DNA from: Thermoplasmata archaeon
GTDB lineage: Archaea > Thermoplasmatota > Thermoplasmata > Methanomassiliicoccales > Methanomethylophilaceae
Length of the DNA stretch: 32,049 bases
Direction: 5' to 3'
Assembly (NCBI GenBank): GCA_030539565.1
Contig: JAUNYA010000006.1
Location: forward strand, 1 to 32,049
Shown: in pieces, positions 1-6,656 of the stretch
Layout of the letters: each line of letters starts with the position of its first letter
Numbering within the stretch: position 1 is the stretch's first letter
The notes under the pieces: model-generated
Databases searched by the model: none
The model's input: only the letters and a program-made list of their open reading frames with translations
What the model was told of the DNA's origin: nothing
Position numbers and translations under genes: made by a program

Positions 1-42
1 CCCTTCCCCGCACCATTCTCCCCCTCTGGCCTGGAAAAAGCG

Positions 43-50
43 CATATACC
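43..50 (+). promoter_or_regulatory. TATA-like promoter element of the DUF5654-like gene
   Basis: CATATACC is centred 26 bases before the ATG at 72. This is the archaeal TATA-to-start spacing and implies a leaderless transcript that begins at or near the start codon. Confidence 0.45.
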
Positions 51-71
51 CGCGATGCGGATTTGCGTCGC

Positions 72-341
72 ATGTCCCAGAAAAGCGATGCTTTCAAGGT
101 ACAGCTCCTCGAGACGTTCGCGTCCCTGATCACGGCCGCCTTCGGCCTGGTCGCGGCGCTGGCGTGGAACGAGGCGATCAAGCAGGCCGTTGCCGTCGTC
201 TTCGAGTCCAGCGACGACCTCGTCGGGCTCACCGTCTACGCGATCATCGTGACCGTCCTCGCGGTCGTCATGACCCTCCTCATCGCCAGGTCCCTCGGCA
301 AGGCGAAGGAGGCCCTGAAGCTGGCCAAGGAAGAGGAGTGA
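72..341 (+). CDS. DUF5654-like small membrane protein
   Basis: An 89-residue protein with a short charged N-terminus (SQKSDAFK), two hydrophobic segments at roughly residues 14-32 and 52-74, and a basic/acidic helical tail (GKAKEALKLAKEEE). The stretch LETFASLITAAFGLVAALAW followed by NEAIK resembles the archaeal DUF5654 family as I recall it; the function of that family is unknown. I chose the ATG at 72 rather than a TTG at 63 because the upstream TATA-like element is correctly spaced for it. The gene is monocistronic: the next gene lies on the other strand and ends 41 bases beyond. A location in the cytoplasmic membrane is inferred from the hydrophobic segments. Confidence 0.7.
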   Translation: MSQKSDAFKVQLLETFASLITAAFGLVAALAWNEAIKQAVAVVFESSDDLVGLTVYAIIVTVLAVVMTLLIARSLGKAKEALKLAKEEE

Positions 342-382
342 TCCCCTTCCGAACAAACCGATGTCCGGGCCCCTCCGGGGGC

Positions 383-1561
383 TCAGGACATCCTCTGCTG
401 TCTCTTCTTCCAGCCCTTCATCTGCTGCTTGCGGTTGTTAACGTATCCGAGCAGGCTCATGCCGGTGAGCTCCTCCGTCTGGGGACCCTTCCGCACGTAG
501 AATATCTCGAGCTTCCCGTCCTTCAGGAAGACGGGCCTCTCGCAGGGCCTGCACCTGATGTGGATGACGACCCTGTCGTCGTCGAACTCCACCATCCTTG
601 TGGAGATGTACGGCAGGAAGGCGTTGCCGATTTGGGCCGAGATGATGTTGCTCAGGTGGAGCCCCATCTTGTCCCTGTTCTCGAACGATGCGACGTCGGC
701 GCCGATGATGCTCCCGTCGTCGGCGACTCCGACCAGCAGGTCCCCTCCGTCGGAGTTGAGGAAGGCGACGATCGTCTTCAGCACCGCGCGCTCCATCCTC
801 TTGTCGTTCTCGCCCGTCTGCAGGTTGGTCCTCAGCGTGGACTTGAACTCCAGCCACTCGGACTCCCCGTCCTCGATGAGCCTCTGGACCTCCACGCGCT
901 CCATGTCGTCCATGCCGATGACCTCGGAGTTCTCCTCCAGGAACGAGTTGAGGATGCCGCCGAAGATGTTCTCGCGGCGCTGGATCTTGTAGATCATCGC
1001 CACGATGAAGGCGCCGATGAATATGGCGGCGGTCTCGGTCATGATGACGCCGATGTCCATGGCGTCCGCCCTGACCTGGACGACCAGGGTGACGCAGTAC
1101 TGGATCAGCCTGATCATCGTGTACGACGCGACGGCGATGCACACGGAGATGAAGGCCACCACGCGGCGGTCCTCGTCCCTGGTGCCGGGCATCGACTTGA
1201 GCAGGATGTAGACGAGGATCAGTCCTAGGATGCCCAGGTTGACGCCGGTGAGGATGCTGGCGCAGAACATTATCGCCGCGCTGCCGCTGGAGGCCTCGCG
1301 GCCTATGAACGACAGGAAGAACGCGGACACGACCAGGACGATCATCTCGGGAGGGACGTGGATGACCTTGCGGTCCGTGAATATGGCCAGACCGAGGATG
1401 ATGACCATCGGGAGGCCCACCAGGGCGTCCCCGAAGTCCCCGAAGATCAGCCCGATGACGGTGATCAGCGTGACCACGACGAACGAGACATAGTAGAACA
1501 GCAGCGCCTCGCGCTTCAGCTTGAGCGTGTTGTAGATGCGCTGCCCGCCGTCCCTCTCCAT
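383..1561 (-). CDS. Multi-pass membrane protein with C-terminal AlbA_2 (Schlafen-type) domain
   Basis: A protein of 392 residues. The first 195 residues hold about six transmembrane segments (near 19-40, 46-62, 70-87, 95-122, 133-162 and 168-192). Residues from about 230 to 355 form an AlbA_2 domain: E-W-L-E-F-K-S, then KTIVAFLNSDGGDLLVGV and a C-terminal RPVFLKDGKLEIFYVRKGPQ segment. These are the hallmarks of the divergent AlbA/Schlafen fold, which is linked in other proteins to nucleic-acid or nucleotide handling. The last residues are strongly basic (KKRQQR). The ATG at 1561 was preferred over an upstream ATG that adds 34 low-complexity residues, because a TATA box sits 26 bases before it. 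The AlbA_2 domain should face the cytoplasm. The biological role is unknown; a membrane-tethered sensor or effector is conjecture. Confidence 0.8.
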   Translation of the reverse strand: MERDGGQRIYNTLKLKREALLFYYVSFVVVTLITVIGLIFGDFGDALVGLPMVIILGLAIFTDRKVIHVPPEMIVLVVSAFFLSFIGREASSGSAAIMFCASILTGVNLGILGLILVYILLKSMPGTRDEDRRVVAFISVCIAVASYTMIRLIQYCVTLVVQVRADAMDIGVIMTETAAIFIGAFIVAMIYKIQRRENIFGGILNSFLEENSEVIGMDDMERVEVQRLIEDGESEWLEFKSTLRTNLQTGENDKRMERAVLKTIVAFLNSDGGDLLVGVADDGSIIGADVASFENRDKMGLHLSNIISAQIGNAFLPYISTRMVEFDDDRVVIHIRCRPCERPVFLKDGKLEIFYVRKGPQTEELTGMSLLGYVNNRKQQMKGWKKRQQRMS

Positions 1562-1582
1562 GTTGGAGTGAACGGGGGCGAA

Positions 1583-1590
1583 CGTATAAC
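1583..1590 (-). promoter_or_regulatory. TATA box deciding the start of the AlbA_2 membrane protein gene
   Basis: GTTATACG read leftward, centred 26 bases upstream of the ATG at 1561. It supports leaderless transcription from that ATG and argues against the longer N-terminal extension. Confidence 0.5.
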
Positions 1591-1769
1591 GGTGTCGGGA
1601 TGTCGCGCCGAGCTGCATGGAATTCTTCGCCCGGTCCCATGGGCGGCCGTCTCGCATTCCCAATTACGGTACTGAGGCAGCTCACACGCCTCACGGCGCG
1701 ACGATACAGCAATCAATTGCCGATATAAATATCGTTCGCCCCCTCACCCCATACGCGCGACTGCATATC

Positions 1770-1778
1770 TATTAAATA
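1770..1778 (+). promoter_or_regulatory. TATA box of the three-gene operon 1817-4221
   Basis: TATTAAATA lies about 43 bases before the TTG start at 1817, so a transcript would begin near 1800 and have a short leader that includes the ribosome binding site TAGGAG at 1804-1808. A second AT-rich element, GATATAAATATC at about 1720-1731, has arms CGATAT/ATATCG and could serve either direction in this divergent promoter region. Confidence 0.45.
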
Positions 1779-1816
1779 GGGTGGGCCGATTCGACGTCAT
1801 TATAGGAGCCATATTC

Positions 1817-2194
1817 TTGCCTGGTCAAACAACTCCCGCAGCTCAGCCGAAGAAGAACAAGGTCGTAGTGAACACCCCGCAGCCCAGCGGACAGTACGAC
1901 AAGGGGAAGAAGAACAAGCAGCAGAGGACCAAGGAGTCGACCAGGAGGCAGGCGATGCTCAACACGCACCGCATCAACCCCTTCAAGTACGACATGAACC
2001 AGATCCTCGAGGAGTCCGCCATGGACCCCGCGAAGGCATCATCCTTCCTCGCATCCGTCATCGCGAAGGCGTCCCGCGTCTCCACCAAAGAGGCCAAGGA
2101 GTTCGTCAAGACCTTCCTCGACTCCGGCGACCTGACCAAGGACGAGGCGGACAAGATCGGCAAGCTCCTGGACAAGTACAGCAAGTACCGCTGA
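1817..2194 (+). CDS. Small basic helical protein, phasin-like C-terminus, unknown function
   Basis: A protein of 125 residues starting at TTG 1817. The start is supported by a TAGGAG ribosome binding site eight bases upstream; a GTG at 1781 would have none and precedes the likely transcription start. The first 45 residues are polar and Lys/Gln/Pro-rich (QPKKNK, YDKGKKNKQQ) and look disordered. Residues from about 55 form amphipathic helices: MDPAKASSFLASVIAKASRV, then STKEAKEFVKTFLDSGDL, then KDEADKIGKLLDKYSKYR. The segment around TFLDSGDLTKDEADKIGKLL recalls the helical hairpin of phasin or polyhydroxyalkanoate-granule proteins, but this is resemblance only. It is the first gene of an operon, nine bases before the PPC-domain gene. 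Function not assigned. Confidence 0.7.
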   Translation: MPGQTTPAAQPKKNKVVVNTPQPSGQYDKGKKNKQQRTKESTRRQAMLNTHRINPFKYDMNQILEESAMDPAKASSFLASVIAKASRVSTKEAKEFVKTFLDSGDLTKDEADKIGKLLDKYSKYR

Positions 2195-2203
2195 GGCAGG
2201 CCG

Positions 2204-2728
2204 ATGAGGAGCGCCGAGCTCAGACAGGGCAGGACGTTCGTCCTGCGCCTTGAGGACGGCGAGGTCCTCCACGAGGCCGTAGAATCATTCTGCAGGGACA
2301 ACGGGATCGTCAGGGCGACGGTCTCGATAACGGGCGCCGTCGACAAGGGCTCCATGATGGTCAGCGGGCCGTCCGTCCCGATCGAGGGCAAGATACAGCC
2401 CCGCATAATCACGCTGGAGGAGAAGTGCGAGATCACCGGCAGGGGGACGGTCTTCCCCGACGCCGACGGCAACCCTCTGGTCCACATACACGGCTCGGTG
2501 GGCAGGGAGGGATTCTCCGCCACCGGCGACCTCCGCCCGCGCATGGTCGCGTGGCTGGTCGTCGAGATAGTCATAACCGAGCTCGTCGGGGAGGGCCCCG
2601 TGAGGCTCGAGTCCGACCCCCGCATCGACGGGAAGCTTCTGGAGATCAGACGATGGCATCCGAGGAGATCCTCAGGAAGACGATCCACAACGCGGACGGC
2701 AAGCCGTTCGCGAAGTACAGGAACATAG
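2204..2728 (+). CDS. PPC/DUF296-domain protein
   Basis: Starts with ATG at 2204, nine bases after the previous stop. The PPC (plants and prokaryotes conserved, DUF296) fold is seen in the N-terminal pattern GRTFVLRLEDGEVLHEAVES, the central ITGAVDKGSMMV, and the signature VHIHGSVGREGFSATGDLRP, with the metal-binding-like His pair in HIHG. Prokaryotic members are small cytoplasmic trimers often annotated as DNA-binding; substrate or DNA target is unknown. The family-like part ends near residue 150 (GKLLEIRRW). The remaining 24 residues are Arg/Ser-rich and are simply the next gene read in another frame, ending at a TAG. The 76-base overlap with the downstream ATPase gene is therefore suspicious: either the natural stop has been lost or a base is missing near 2645-2652. 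Confidence 0.75.
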   Translation: MRSAELRQGRTFVLRLEDGEVLHEAVESFCRDNGIVRATVSITGAVDKGSMMVSGPSVPIEGKIQPRIITLEEKCEITGRGTVFPDADGNPLVHIHGSVGREGFSATGDLRPRMVAWLVVEIVITELVGEGPVRLESDPRIDGKLLEIRRWHPRRSSGRRSTTRTASRSRSTGT

Positions 2729-4221
2729 AGGGCTCGTTCGTGACGGAGGGCTTCGAGCTCTTCGTGGACGAGGTCCAGGGCGACCGCACCGGGCACTCGA
2801 GGATGAGGGTCCGCGTGCCGATGAAGAGGGCAGGGTTCCCCGAGGACCTGCGCTCCTCAGAGTCGAGGGTGGCGGCTCTCCGCGACATCATCGCCAGGAG
2901 GTTCTGGGAGTCCGCCAGGACCCACGCGCGCTCGCCCATACCCAAGACCGACGGCGGCGAGGTCTACATGCCCCGCCCCGGGCAGGAGGTCCTGTCCCGC
3001 GGCAGCGTCGTGGTCACGGAGCACTACGTGGAGGCCAGGTTCACCGCCGACCTCCCGTCGAAGGCGAACAAGGTGGACGAGATGGCCACCATCGACCTGA
3101 TCTTCGGCAGGATCTCGCTCATAGTCTCCGAGTCCATTCTCATGTCGGCGTACAAGCGCCAGAAGCTGTACTCCCACGTGGAGACGGCCGAGAACGCGGA
3201 CTGGATAAGGTCGCAGCTCAGGGAGAGGGGCCTGGCGACGTTCGTCGCTGTCGGTTCCGTGCTCCCCAGGAGGGAGGACGACCTGGCGCCCATGATCGAC
3301 GCCGTGCCTTTCGACTGCGACGATTCATTGAAGGTCACCATGGAGGTCCCCAACGGCGAGCCGATCGTCGGCATGGGCATCCCCGCGGGGTATACCGCGG
3401 TCACCGGAGCGGTGGGTTCAGGGAAGTCCACTCTGGCGGACGCGGTGTTCGCCGGCATATACAACCACATCCCCGGCGACGGGAGGGAGTACGTCGTCTC
3501 CGATCCCGACGCCGTCTACGTCATGGCCGAGGCGGGGCGCCCCGACGGGGAGTCCCGCCTGTCCGGTCCGGAGTCCGAGCTCACCGCCGTTTCCGAGGCG
3601 ATCGAGGCCGGATCCCACCTTATCATCGTCGACGAGGAGTACTCCAGTCCCTGCGTCATCCGCAGGGCGTTCATGTCCCCCGACGGTTCCGGATACACGC
3701 TCAGCGAGGCCGGCCACGCCATGGGCGAGGCGGGAGTCTCGCTCCTCGCGGTCACCGGCGACGAGTCCGCCGTCCGCAGGGCCGACACGGTCCTTCTGAT
3801 GGACGGGTTCAGGGTCCGCCGCCTCGACGTCGAGCGTCTCGAAGGCGGATGCGGCGCCCCCGCGCCGCAGACCCGCTATCCGGTTGCGAAGAACGTCTCC
3901 TTCGAGAAGTCCAGGAAGGAGGTCAGCACGGCCGCCCCCGCCATACGCACGGTGGAGATCGGCGAGTACAAGGTTCAGGCCCCCGTGGCCGGGTTCTTCG
4001 ACCAGAGCCAGACACGTGAGGTCGCCGACGCCATCGCCGTCGCCAGGGACATGATGGACGGCTCGCTCCCGCTGAGGGAGGTCTGCCAGAAGGCCCTGGA
4101 GAAGGTGGAGTCCGACGACGTCGCCGAGGGGACCGGCATGGGTCACGCCAGGGCACGTGCGGTGGATATGGCTGCGGTGCTCAGCAGGCACCCGCAGATG
4201 CTGTTCATCAGGAAGGCCTGA
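2653..4221 (+). CDS. Predicted ABC-class ATPase (COG3044 type)
   Basis: A protein of 522 residues starting at ATG 2653. It matches the pattern of the 'predicted ATPase of the ABC class' family: an N-terminal domain with FELFVDEVQGDRTGHSRMRV, RVPMKRAGFP and MPRPGQEVLSRGSVVV, then RVTMEVPNGEPIVGMGIP-like sequence before the P-loop GAVGSGKST (residues 252-260), followed by NHIPGDGREYVV. A Walker B-like LIIVDEEYSSPCVIRRA follows. The typical family P-loop, as I recall, carries a His before the Gly-Lys-Ser; here it is the canonical Gly-Ser-Gly-Lys-Ser. No membrane segments, so it is cytosolic. It is last in the operon with the phasin-like and PPC genes; substrate unknown. Its stop directly abuts the stop of the opposing zinc-ribbon gene, leaving no intergenic base. 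Confidence 0.85.
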   Translation: MASEEILRKTIHNADGKPFAKYRNIEGSFVTEGFELFVDEVQGDRTGHSRMRVRVPMKRAGFPEDLRSSESRVAALRDIIARRFWESARTHARSPIPKTDGGEVYMPRPGQEVLSRGSVVVTEHYVEARFTADLPSKANKVDEMATIDLIFGRISLIVSESILMSAYKRQKLYSHVETAENADWIRSQLRERGLATFVAVGSVLPRREDDLAPMIDAVPFDCDDSLKVTMEVPNGEPIVGMGIPAGYTAVTGAVGSGKSTLADAVFAGIYNHIPGDGREYVVSDPDAVYVMAEAGRPDGESRLSGPESELTAVSEAIEAGSHLIIVDEEYSSPCVIRRAFMSPDGSGYTLSEAGHAMGEAGVSLLAVTGDESAVRRADTVLLMDGFRVRRLDVERLEGGCGAPAPQTRYPVAKNVSFEKSRKEVSTAAPAIRTVEIGEYKVQAPVAGFFDQSQTREVADAIAVARDMMDGSLPLREVCQKALEKVESDDVAEGTGMGHARARAVDMAAVLSRHPQMLFIRKA

Positions 4222-4593
4222 TCAGCGCCTGTTGTTGCCGTAGACGTCCTGCCAGTGGTTGAAGACCTTGTCGGAGTACTGGCTCATGTGGACCTGGTCG
4301 GCCTTGCTGTTTTCGGGCACGACGAATCCCTGGATGGGGTACTCCTTGTCGCAGAAGGGGCAGCGGACGTAGGGGCAGTTGCTCCCGGCCTTGGGGCACG
4401 CCTTGCAGGCAACGGCCCTGGACTGGAAGAGGCTGAACTCCCTGCCGCAGTTGGGGCAGAGGAAGCGCCTCGCGGCTACCTTCAGATCCCTGTTGATCCC
4501 GGCGGCCCTCTCCTCGGGGGTCAGCCACATGGGCGCCGAGGGGGACAGCGGGGTGTTGTAGGAAGGGCGGTCCTGTCCGTCCCAGTTGCTCAT
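4222..4593 (-). CDS. Zinc-ribbon protein in ether-lipid operon
   Basis: A protein of 123 residues. It carries three CxxC pairs: C46/C49 (CPNCGREF), C63/C66 (CKAC) and C78/C81 (CPFCDKEY), plus a lone C73, so it probably binds one or two zinc ions. The first 40 residues are polar and Pro-rich with no signal peptide; the C-terminus ends in VYGNNRR. I chose ATG 4593 because it overlaps the stop of the GGGP synthase gene in an ATGA arrangement, meaning translational coupling. I do not recognise the family. The operon position suggests a job tied to membrane lipid synthesis or its control, but this is inference; it might equally be an unrelated RNA- or protein-binding factor. Confidence 0.75.
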   Translation of the reverse strand: MSNWDGQDRPSYNTPLSPSAPMWLTPEERAAGINRDLKVAARRFLCPNCGREFSLFQSRAVACKACPKAGSNCPYVRCPFCDKEYPIQGFVVPENSKADQVHMSQYSDKVFNHWQDVYGNNRR

Positions 4594-5336
4594 TGGGGGA
4601 CACCCCTGGCGGCTGCGACGACGGCCTTCAGCTTGGAGTCGTCGTGGCACTGCTCAAGGAGCGTGCCGGTGACGACGATGTCCGCCCCCGCCTCGCGGGC
4701 CGCGGCGGCGGCCTCGGGGGTGCGGATCCCGCCTCCGATGATGAGCGGGATGGAGATGGACGACTTGATGGCCCTGATCATCTCGGGGGGCACGGGCGTG
4801 GGTGCGCCGGAGCCGGCCTCGAAGTAGACGAGGGACATGCCCATCATCTCGCATGCCATCGCATAGGCGACGGCCCTCTTGATGTCGTCCCTCTTGATCG
4901 GGTCGGCCTTTCCGACCTCGCCGACCTTCATGCCGGGCTCGACGATGACGTATCCCATGGGGATGGTCTCGACGCCGAGCTGCCTCAGGATGGGTGCGGC
5001 GTAGACCTGGGCACCCATGATCCAGTTCACGTCGGTGCTGTTCATCATGCTCATGAAGAGCACGGCGTCCAGTTCCTTGGACAGGGCGTTGGGCGTCCCG
5101 GGGAAGAGGATGACGGGGAGGCCGGTGGCCTCCTTGATGGCGATGGTGGTAGATGTGAGGTTCTCGTTGGTGACCCCGGTGGATCCGCCGATGAACACGG
5201 CGTTGGAGCCGGCATCGAGCATGCGCCTCGCGATGTCCGCGGCCTCCTCAGGGGTCTGCTTGTCGGGGTCGATGAGGGCGACGTGGAGCGTGCCCTCTTC
5301 CTTCATCATCTCCCTGAGTCTGTCCATAACGGTCAT
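4590..5336 (-). CDS. Geranylgeranylglyceryl-phosphate synthase
   Basis: A TIM-barrel prenyltransferase of 248 residues. It joins geranylgeranyl diphosphate to sn-glycerol-1-phosphate, the first committed step of archaeal ether-lipid synthesis, in the cytoplasm or at the membrane face. Family motifs are plain: HVALIDPDK near residue 20, FIGGSTGVT, VILFPGTPNALS, PMGYVIVEPG, LVYFEAGSGAPTPVP and the phosphate-binding IIGGGIRTPEAA. The length matches the family (about 230-260). The start ATG 5336 overlaps the stop of the upstream UbiA-type gene by ATGA, and the 3' end overlaps the zinc-ribbon gene the same way, so the three genes are one tight operon. The Mg2+ ligands expected near the N-terminal Asp are present. 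Confidence 0.93.
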   Translation of the reverse strand: MTVMDRLREMMKEEGTLHVALIDPDKQTPEEAADIARRMLDAGSNAVFIGGSTGVTNENLTSTTIAIKEATGLPVILFPGTPNALSKELDAVLFMSMMNSTDVNWIMGAQVYAAPILRQLGVETIPMGYVIVEPGMKVGEVGKADPIKRDDIKRAVAYAMACEMMGMSLVYFEAGSGAPTPVPPEMIRAIKSSISIPLIIGGGIRTPEAAAAAREAGADIVVTGTLLEQCHDDSKLKAVVAAARGVPQ

Positions 5337-6172
5337 GCGATCACATCGAGTATGAATGCCACAAGCGCGACGGCCATTGCGTACTTGGCCGTCTTCTGTG
5401 CGCTGTGCGCGTCTTTGGGAACCATGTAGGCGCAATACAAAAACATAGCGTCCGCGACGAACACGAGGTAGTACGCCCATGAGACCTCGCCCGCGATGAT
5501 GGGGTAGACGCTGAGTATGGGGCCCAGGACGAAGAAGGCGCATGCGACGTACGCCGCGCGCTTCGCTCCGATGGACATGGGCAGGGTTCTCCTCCCCTCG
5601 TCGGACTCCATGTCCTCGATGTCCTTGGAGACCTCGCGGCCCACGTTGACCAGGAAGGCCATCCCGGCGAACACGGCGTTGTCCCAGGGGTGCCCGGTGA
5701 CGGAGCCCCCGACCATGAAGATCATGGCGGTGAGGAACGCGATGGTCATGTTGCCGACGAACCCGCGCTGCTTCAGCACCGTCTCGTACGCCAGCATCAT
5801 CACGGCGCAGATGACGACCATCACGGTAGTGATCCACCCGCCGGCGATGTCGAACAGCGTGCACGGTACGGATATGAGCACCGAGATGAGCAGGAACGCA
5901 TATCCGAGGTTCCTGGCGGTGGTCGCCTTGATCTCGCCGGTCTGGATCGGGCGGTCCGGATGCGCGGTTTTGTCGATCTCCCGGTCGATGTAGTCGTTGA
6001 GGGCGTTCCCTCCGGCCATGAATATGACGACGAGGGCGCAGGCGAGCACGATCCACAGCCAGTGGTCGAGCATTCCCGTGCCGGCTGCCAGCAGGGCTCC
6101 GACGACTATGCCGACGATGCCCATGATGCCGTTCCCGAATCTGAACAGCCGGAGATACTTGTTCACGTCCAC
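5333..6172 (-). CDS. Digeranylgeranylglyceryl-phosphate synthase (UbiA family)
   Basis: An integral membrane prenyltransferase of 279 residues that should attach the second geranylgeranyl chain to GGGP, giving digeranylgeranylglyceryl phosphate. The first UbiA motif is NDYIDREID (residues 59-67), followed by the usual HPDRPIQTGEI; the second Asp-rich motif is DIEDMESDEGRRTLP. About eight to nine hydrophobic helices are visible. The start is GTG at 6172, supported by a TATA element about 22 bases upstream and by the N-terminal pattern NKYLRLFRFGNGIMGIVG. UbiA proteins also include quinone and heme prenyltransferases; the adjacent GGGP synthase makes the lipid assignment strong. First gene of a three-gene leftward operon. 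Confidence 0.9.
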   Translation of the reverse strand: MDVNKYLRLFRFGNGIMGIVGIVVGALLAAGTGMLDHWLWIVLACALVVIFMAGGNALNDYIDREIDKTAHPDRPIQTGEIKATTARNLGYAFLLISVLISVPCTLFDIAGGWITTVMVVICAVMMLAYETVLKQRGFVGNMTIAFLTAMIFMVGGSVTGHPWDNAVFAGMAFLVNVGREVSKDIEDMESDEGRRTLPMSIGAKRAAYVACAFFVLGPILSVYPIIAGEVSWAYYLVFVADAMFLYCAYMVPKDAHSAQKTAKYAMAVALVAFILDVIA

Positions 6173-6188
6173 GGGTTACGCATCATCG

Positions 6189-6199
6189 CATAAAAATAG
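6189..6199 (-). promoter_or_regulatory. TATA box of the ether-lipid operon
   Basis: CTATTTTTATG read leftward, centred about 22 bases before the GTG start at 6172. It is immediately preceded on that strand by ACGATTG, which also occurs next to the element at 22034-22044. Confidence 0.45.
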
Positions 6200-6302
6200 C
6201 AATCGTGTCTGAGGGCACGACTTTGCCAGAATGAAGATGGCGGTTGGTCGTTCTAAAAGCCATATGATGTTGATACATGCATACGTTTTATCATATTATG
6301 TT

Positions 6303-6312
6303 GCTAAATAAC
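6303..6312 (+). promoter_or_regulatory. Candidate TATA box for the structured leader and micro-ORF
   Basis: GCTAAATAAC lies in a strikingly AT-rich stretch (about 6265-6345). A start about 26 bases downstream, near 6334, would place the whole leader helix (from 6344) in the transcript. A second candidate, TTATTATAC at 6319-6327, would start the RNA inside the helix. An AATAAC/GTTATT inverted repeat overlaps both. Confidence 0.3.
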
Positions 6313-6343
6313 CTTTAGTTATTATACAACCTATTCATACATA

Positions 6344-6421
6344 CCTTGCCAGGAGCGGAAGTCTGCCATGCAGACTGACTGCATGGTTGGTGAAGCACTG
6401 GTCGACCGGCAAGGAGGTGAT
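6344..6421 (+). ncRNA. Structured RNA leader overlapping a perfect Shine-Dalgarno (riboswitch-like)
   Basis: Seven perfect pairs (CCTTGCC 6344-6350 with GGCAAGG 6408-6414) close a domain. Inside are two mutually exclusive perfect hairpins sharing bases: AGTCTGC/GCAGACT (6360-6366 with 6370-6376) and CCATGCAG/CTGCATGG (6366-6373 with 6379-6386). A small GTG-AAG-CAC hairpin follows. The 3' arm of the closing helix contains the first bases of AAGGAGGTGAT (6411-6421), a full-length match to the 16S anti-Shine-Dalgarno sequence, so folding would hide the ribosome binding site. Switching between the alternative hairpins is an inference; I recognise no known riboswitch class. Confidence 0.45.
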
Positions 6422-6425
6422 ATCC

Positions 6426-6518
6426 ATGTCGGGAAAACCGAAGGACCAGGAGTCCTGCCTCTCCAAGCTGAACCTGGTCCTTCAGGTAGTCCGGCTAATT
6501 GTCGAACTACTGAAGTGA
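6426..6518 (+). CDS. Candidate 30-residue micro-protein with amphipathic C-terminal helix
   Basis: ATG 6426 follows a perfect Shine-Dalgarno (AAGGAGGTGAT, 6411-6421) at normal spacing; 30 codons, then TGA. The peptide begins MSGKPKDQESCLSK and its second half (LNLVLQVVRLIVELLK) alternates hydrophobic and charged residues in a way typical of an amphipathic or membrane-associated helix. It has one cysteine. Unlike most genes here, which look leaderless, this one has the strongest ribosome binding site in the window and a structured leader that could mask it. A GC-rich hairpin follows the stop. Family unknown. It could be a small regulatory or membrane-active peptide (toxin-like), or a leader peptide; no protein evidence exists. 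Confidence 0.5.
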   Translation: MSGKPKDQESCLSKLNLVLQVVRLIVELLK

Positions 6519-6552
6519 AACATCTTCCGGCCCCGTAAGGGGCCACCAATGT
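6519..6552 (+). terminator. GC-rich hairpin after the micro-ORF
   Basis: GGCCCC-GTAA-GGGGCC (6529-6544) is a perfect six-pair stem with a GNRA-type loop, extended by AACAT (6519-6523) pairing with ATGTT (6548-6552) across an internal loop. It begins directly at the TGA stop of the micro-ORF. There is no clear T-run after it, so it may be a 3'-end stabilising structure rather than a classical terminator. Confidence 0.45.
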
Positions 6553-6626
6553 TCCTATAGTGTAATCAATCGTGTATTATTTAAAATGAATCTTGTGAAC
6601 AACATCCTTCGATACAGTTCCCGAAT

Positions 6627-6634
6627 TCTATATG
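6627..6634 (+). promoter_or_regulatory. TATA box of gene 6657-7022
   Basis: TCTATATG centred 26 bases before ATG 6657; implies a leaderless transcript. Confidence 0.45.
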
Positions 6635-6656
6635 CGGCTAACGTTATTCCCTGAAC

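Noticed and set aside
164-1228. Long open frames antisense to the AlbA_2 membrane protein gene
   Set aside because: Their Asp/His/Arg/Gly-rich composition is typical of shadow frames in GC-rich DNA, and the opposite strand has clear membrane and AlbA_2 motifs.
1516-1716. A 66-codon leftward ORF in the 1.6-1.7 kb promoter region
   Set aside because: Overlaps the better-supported membrane protein start in another frame and has no recognisable protein features.
2726-2728. TAG at the end of the PPC gene as a pyrrolysine codon
   Set aside because: It lies in sequence that codes for the ATPase in another frame; readthrough would add only a few residues before TGA.
6196-6206. AATAGCAATCGT shared with 22033-22044, both next to TATA elements
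   Set aside because: Many 12-base matches are expected by chance in 32 kb; two intergenic copies alone do not establish a regulatory motif.
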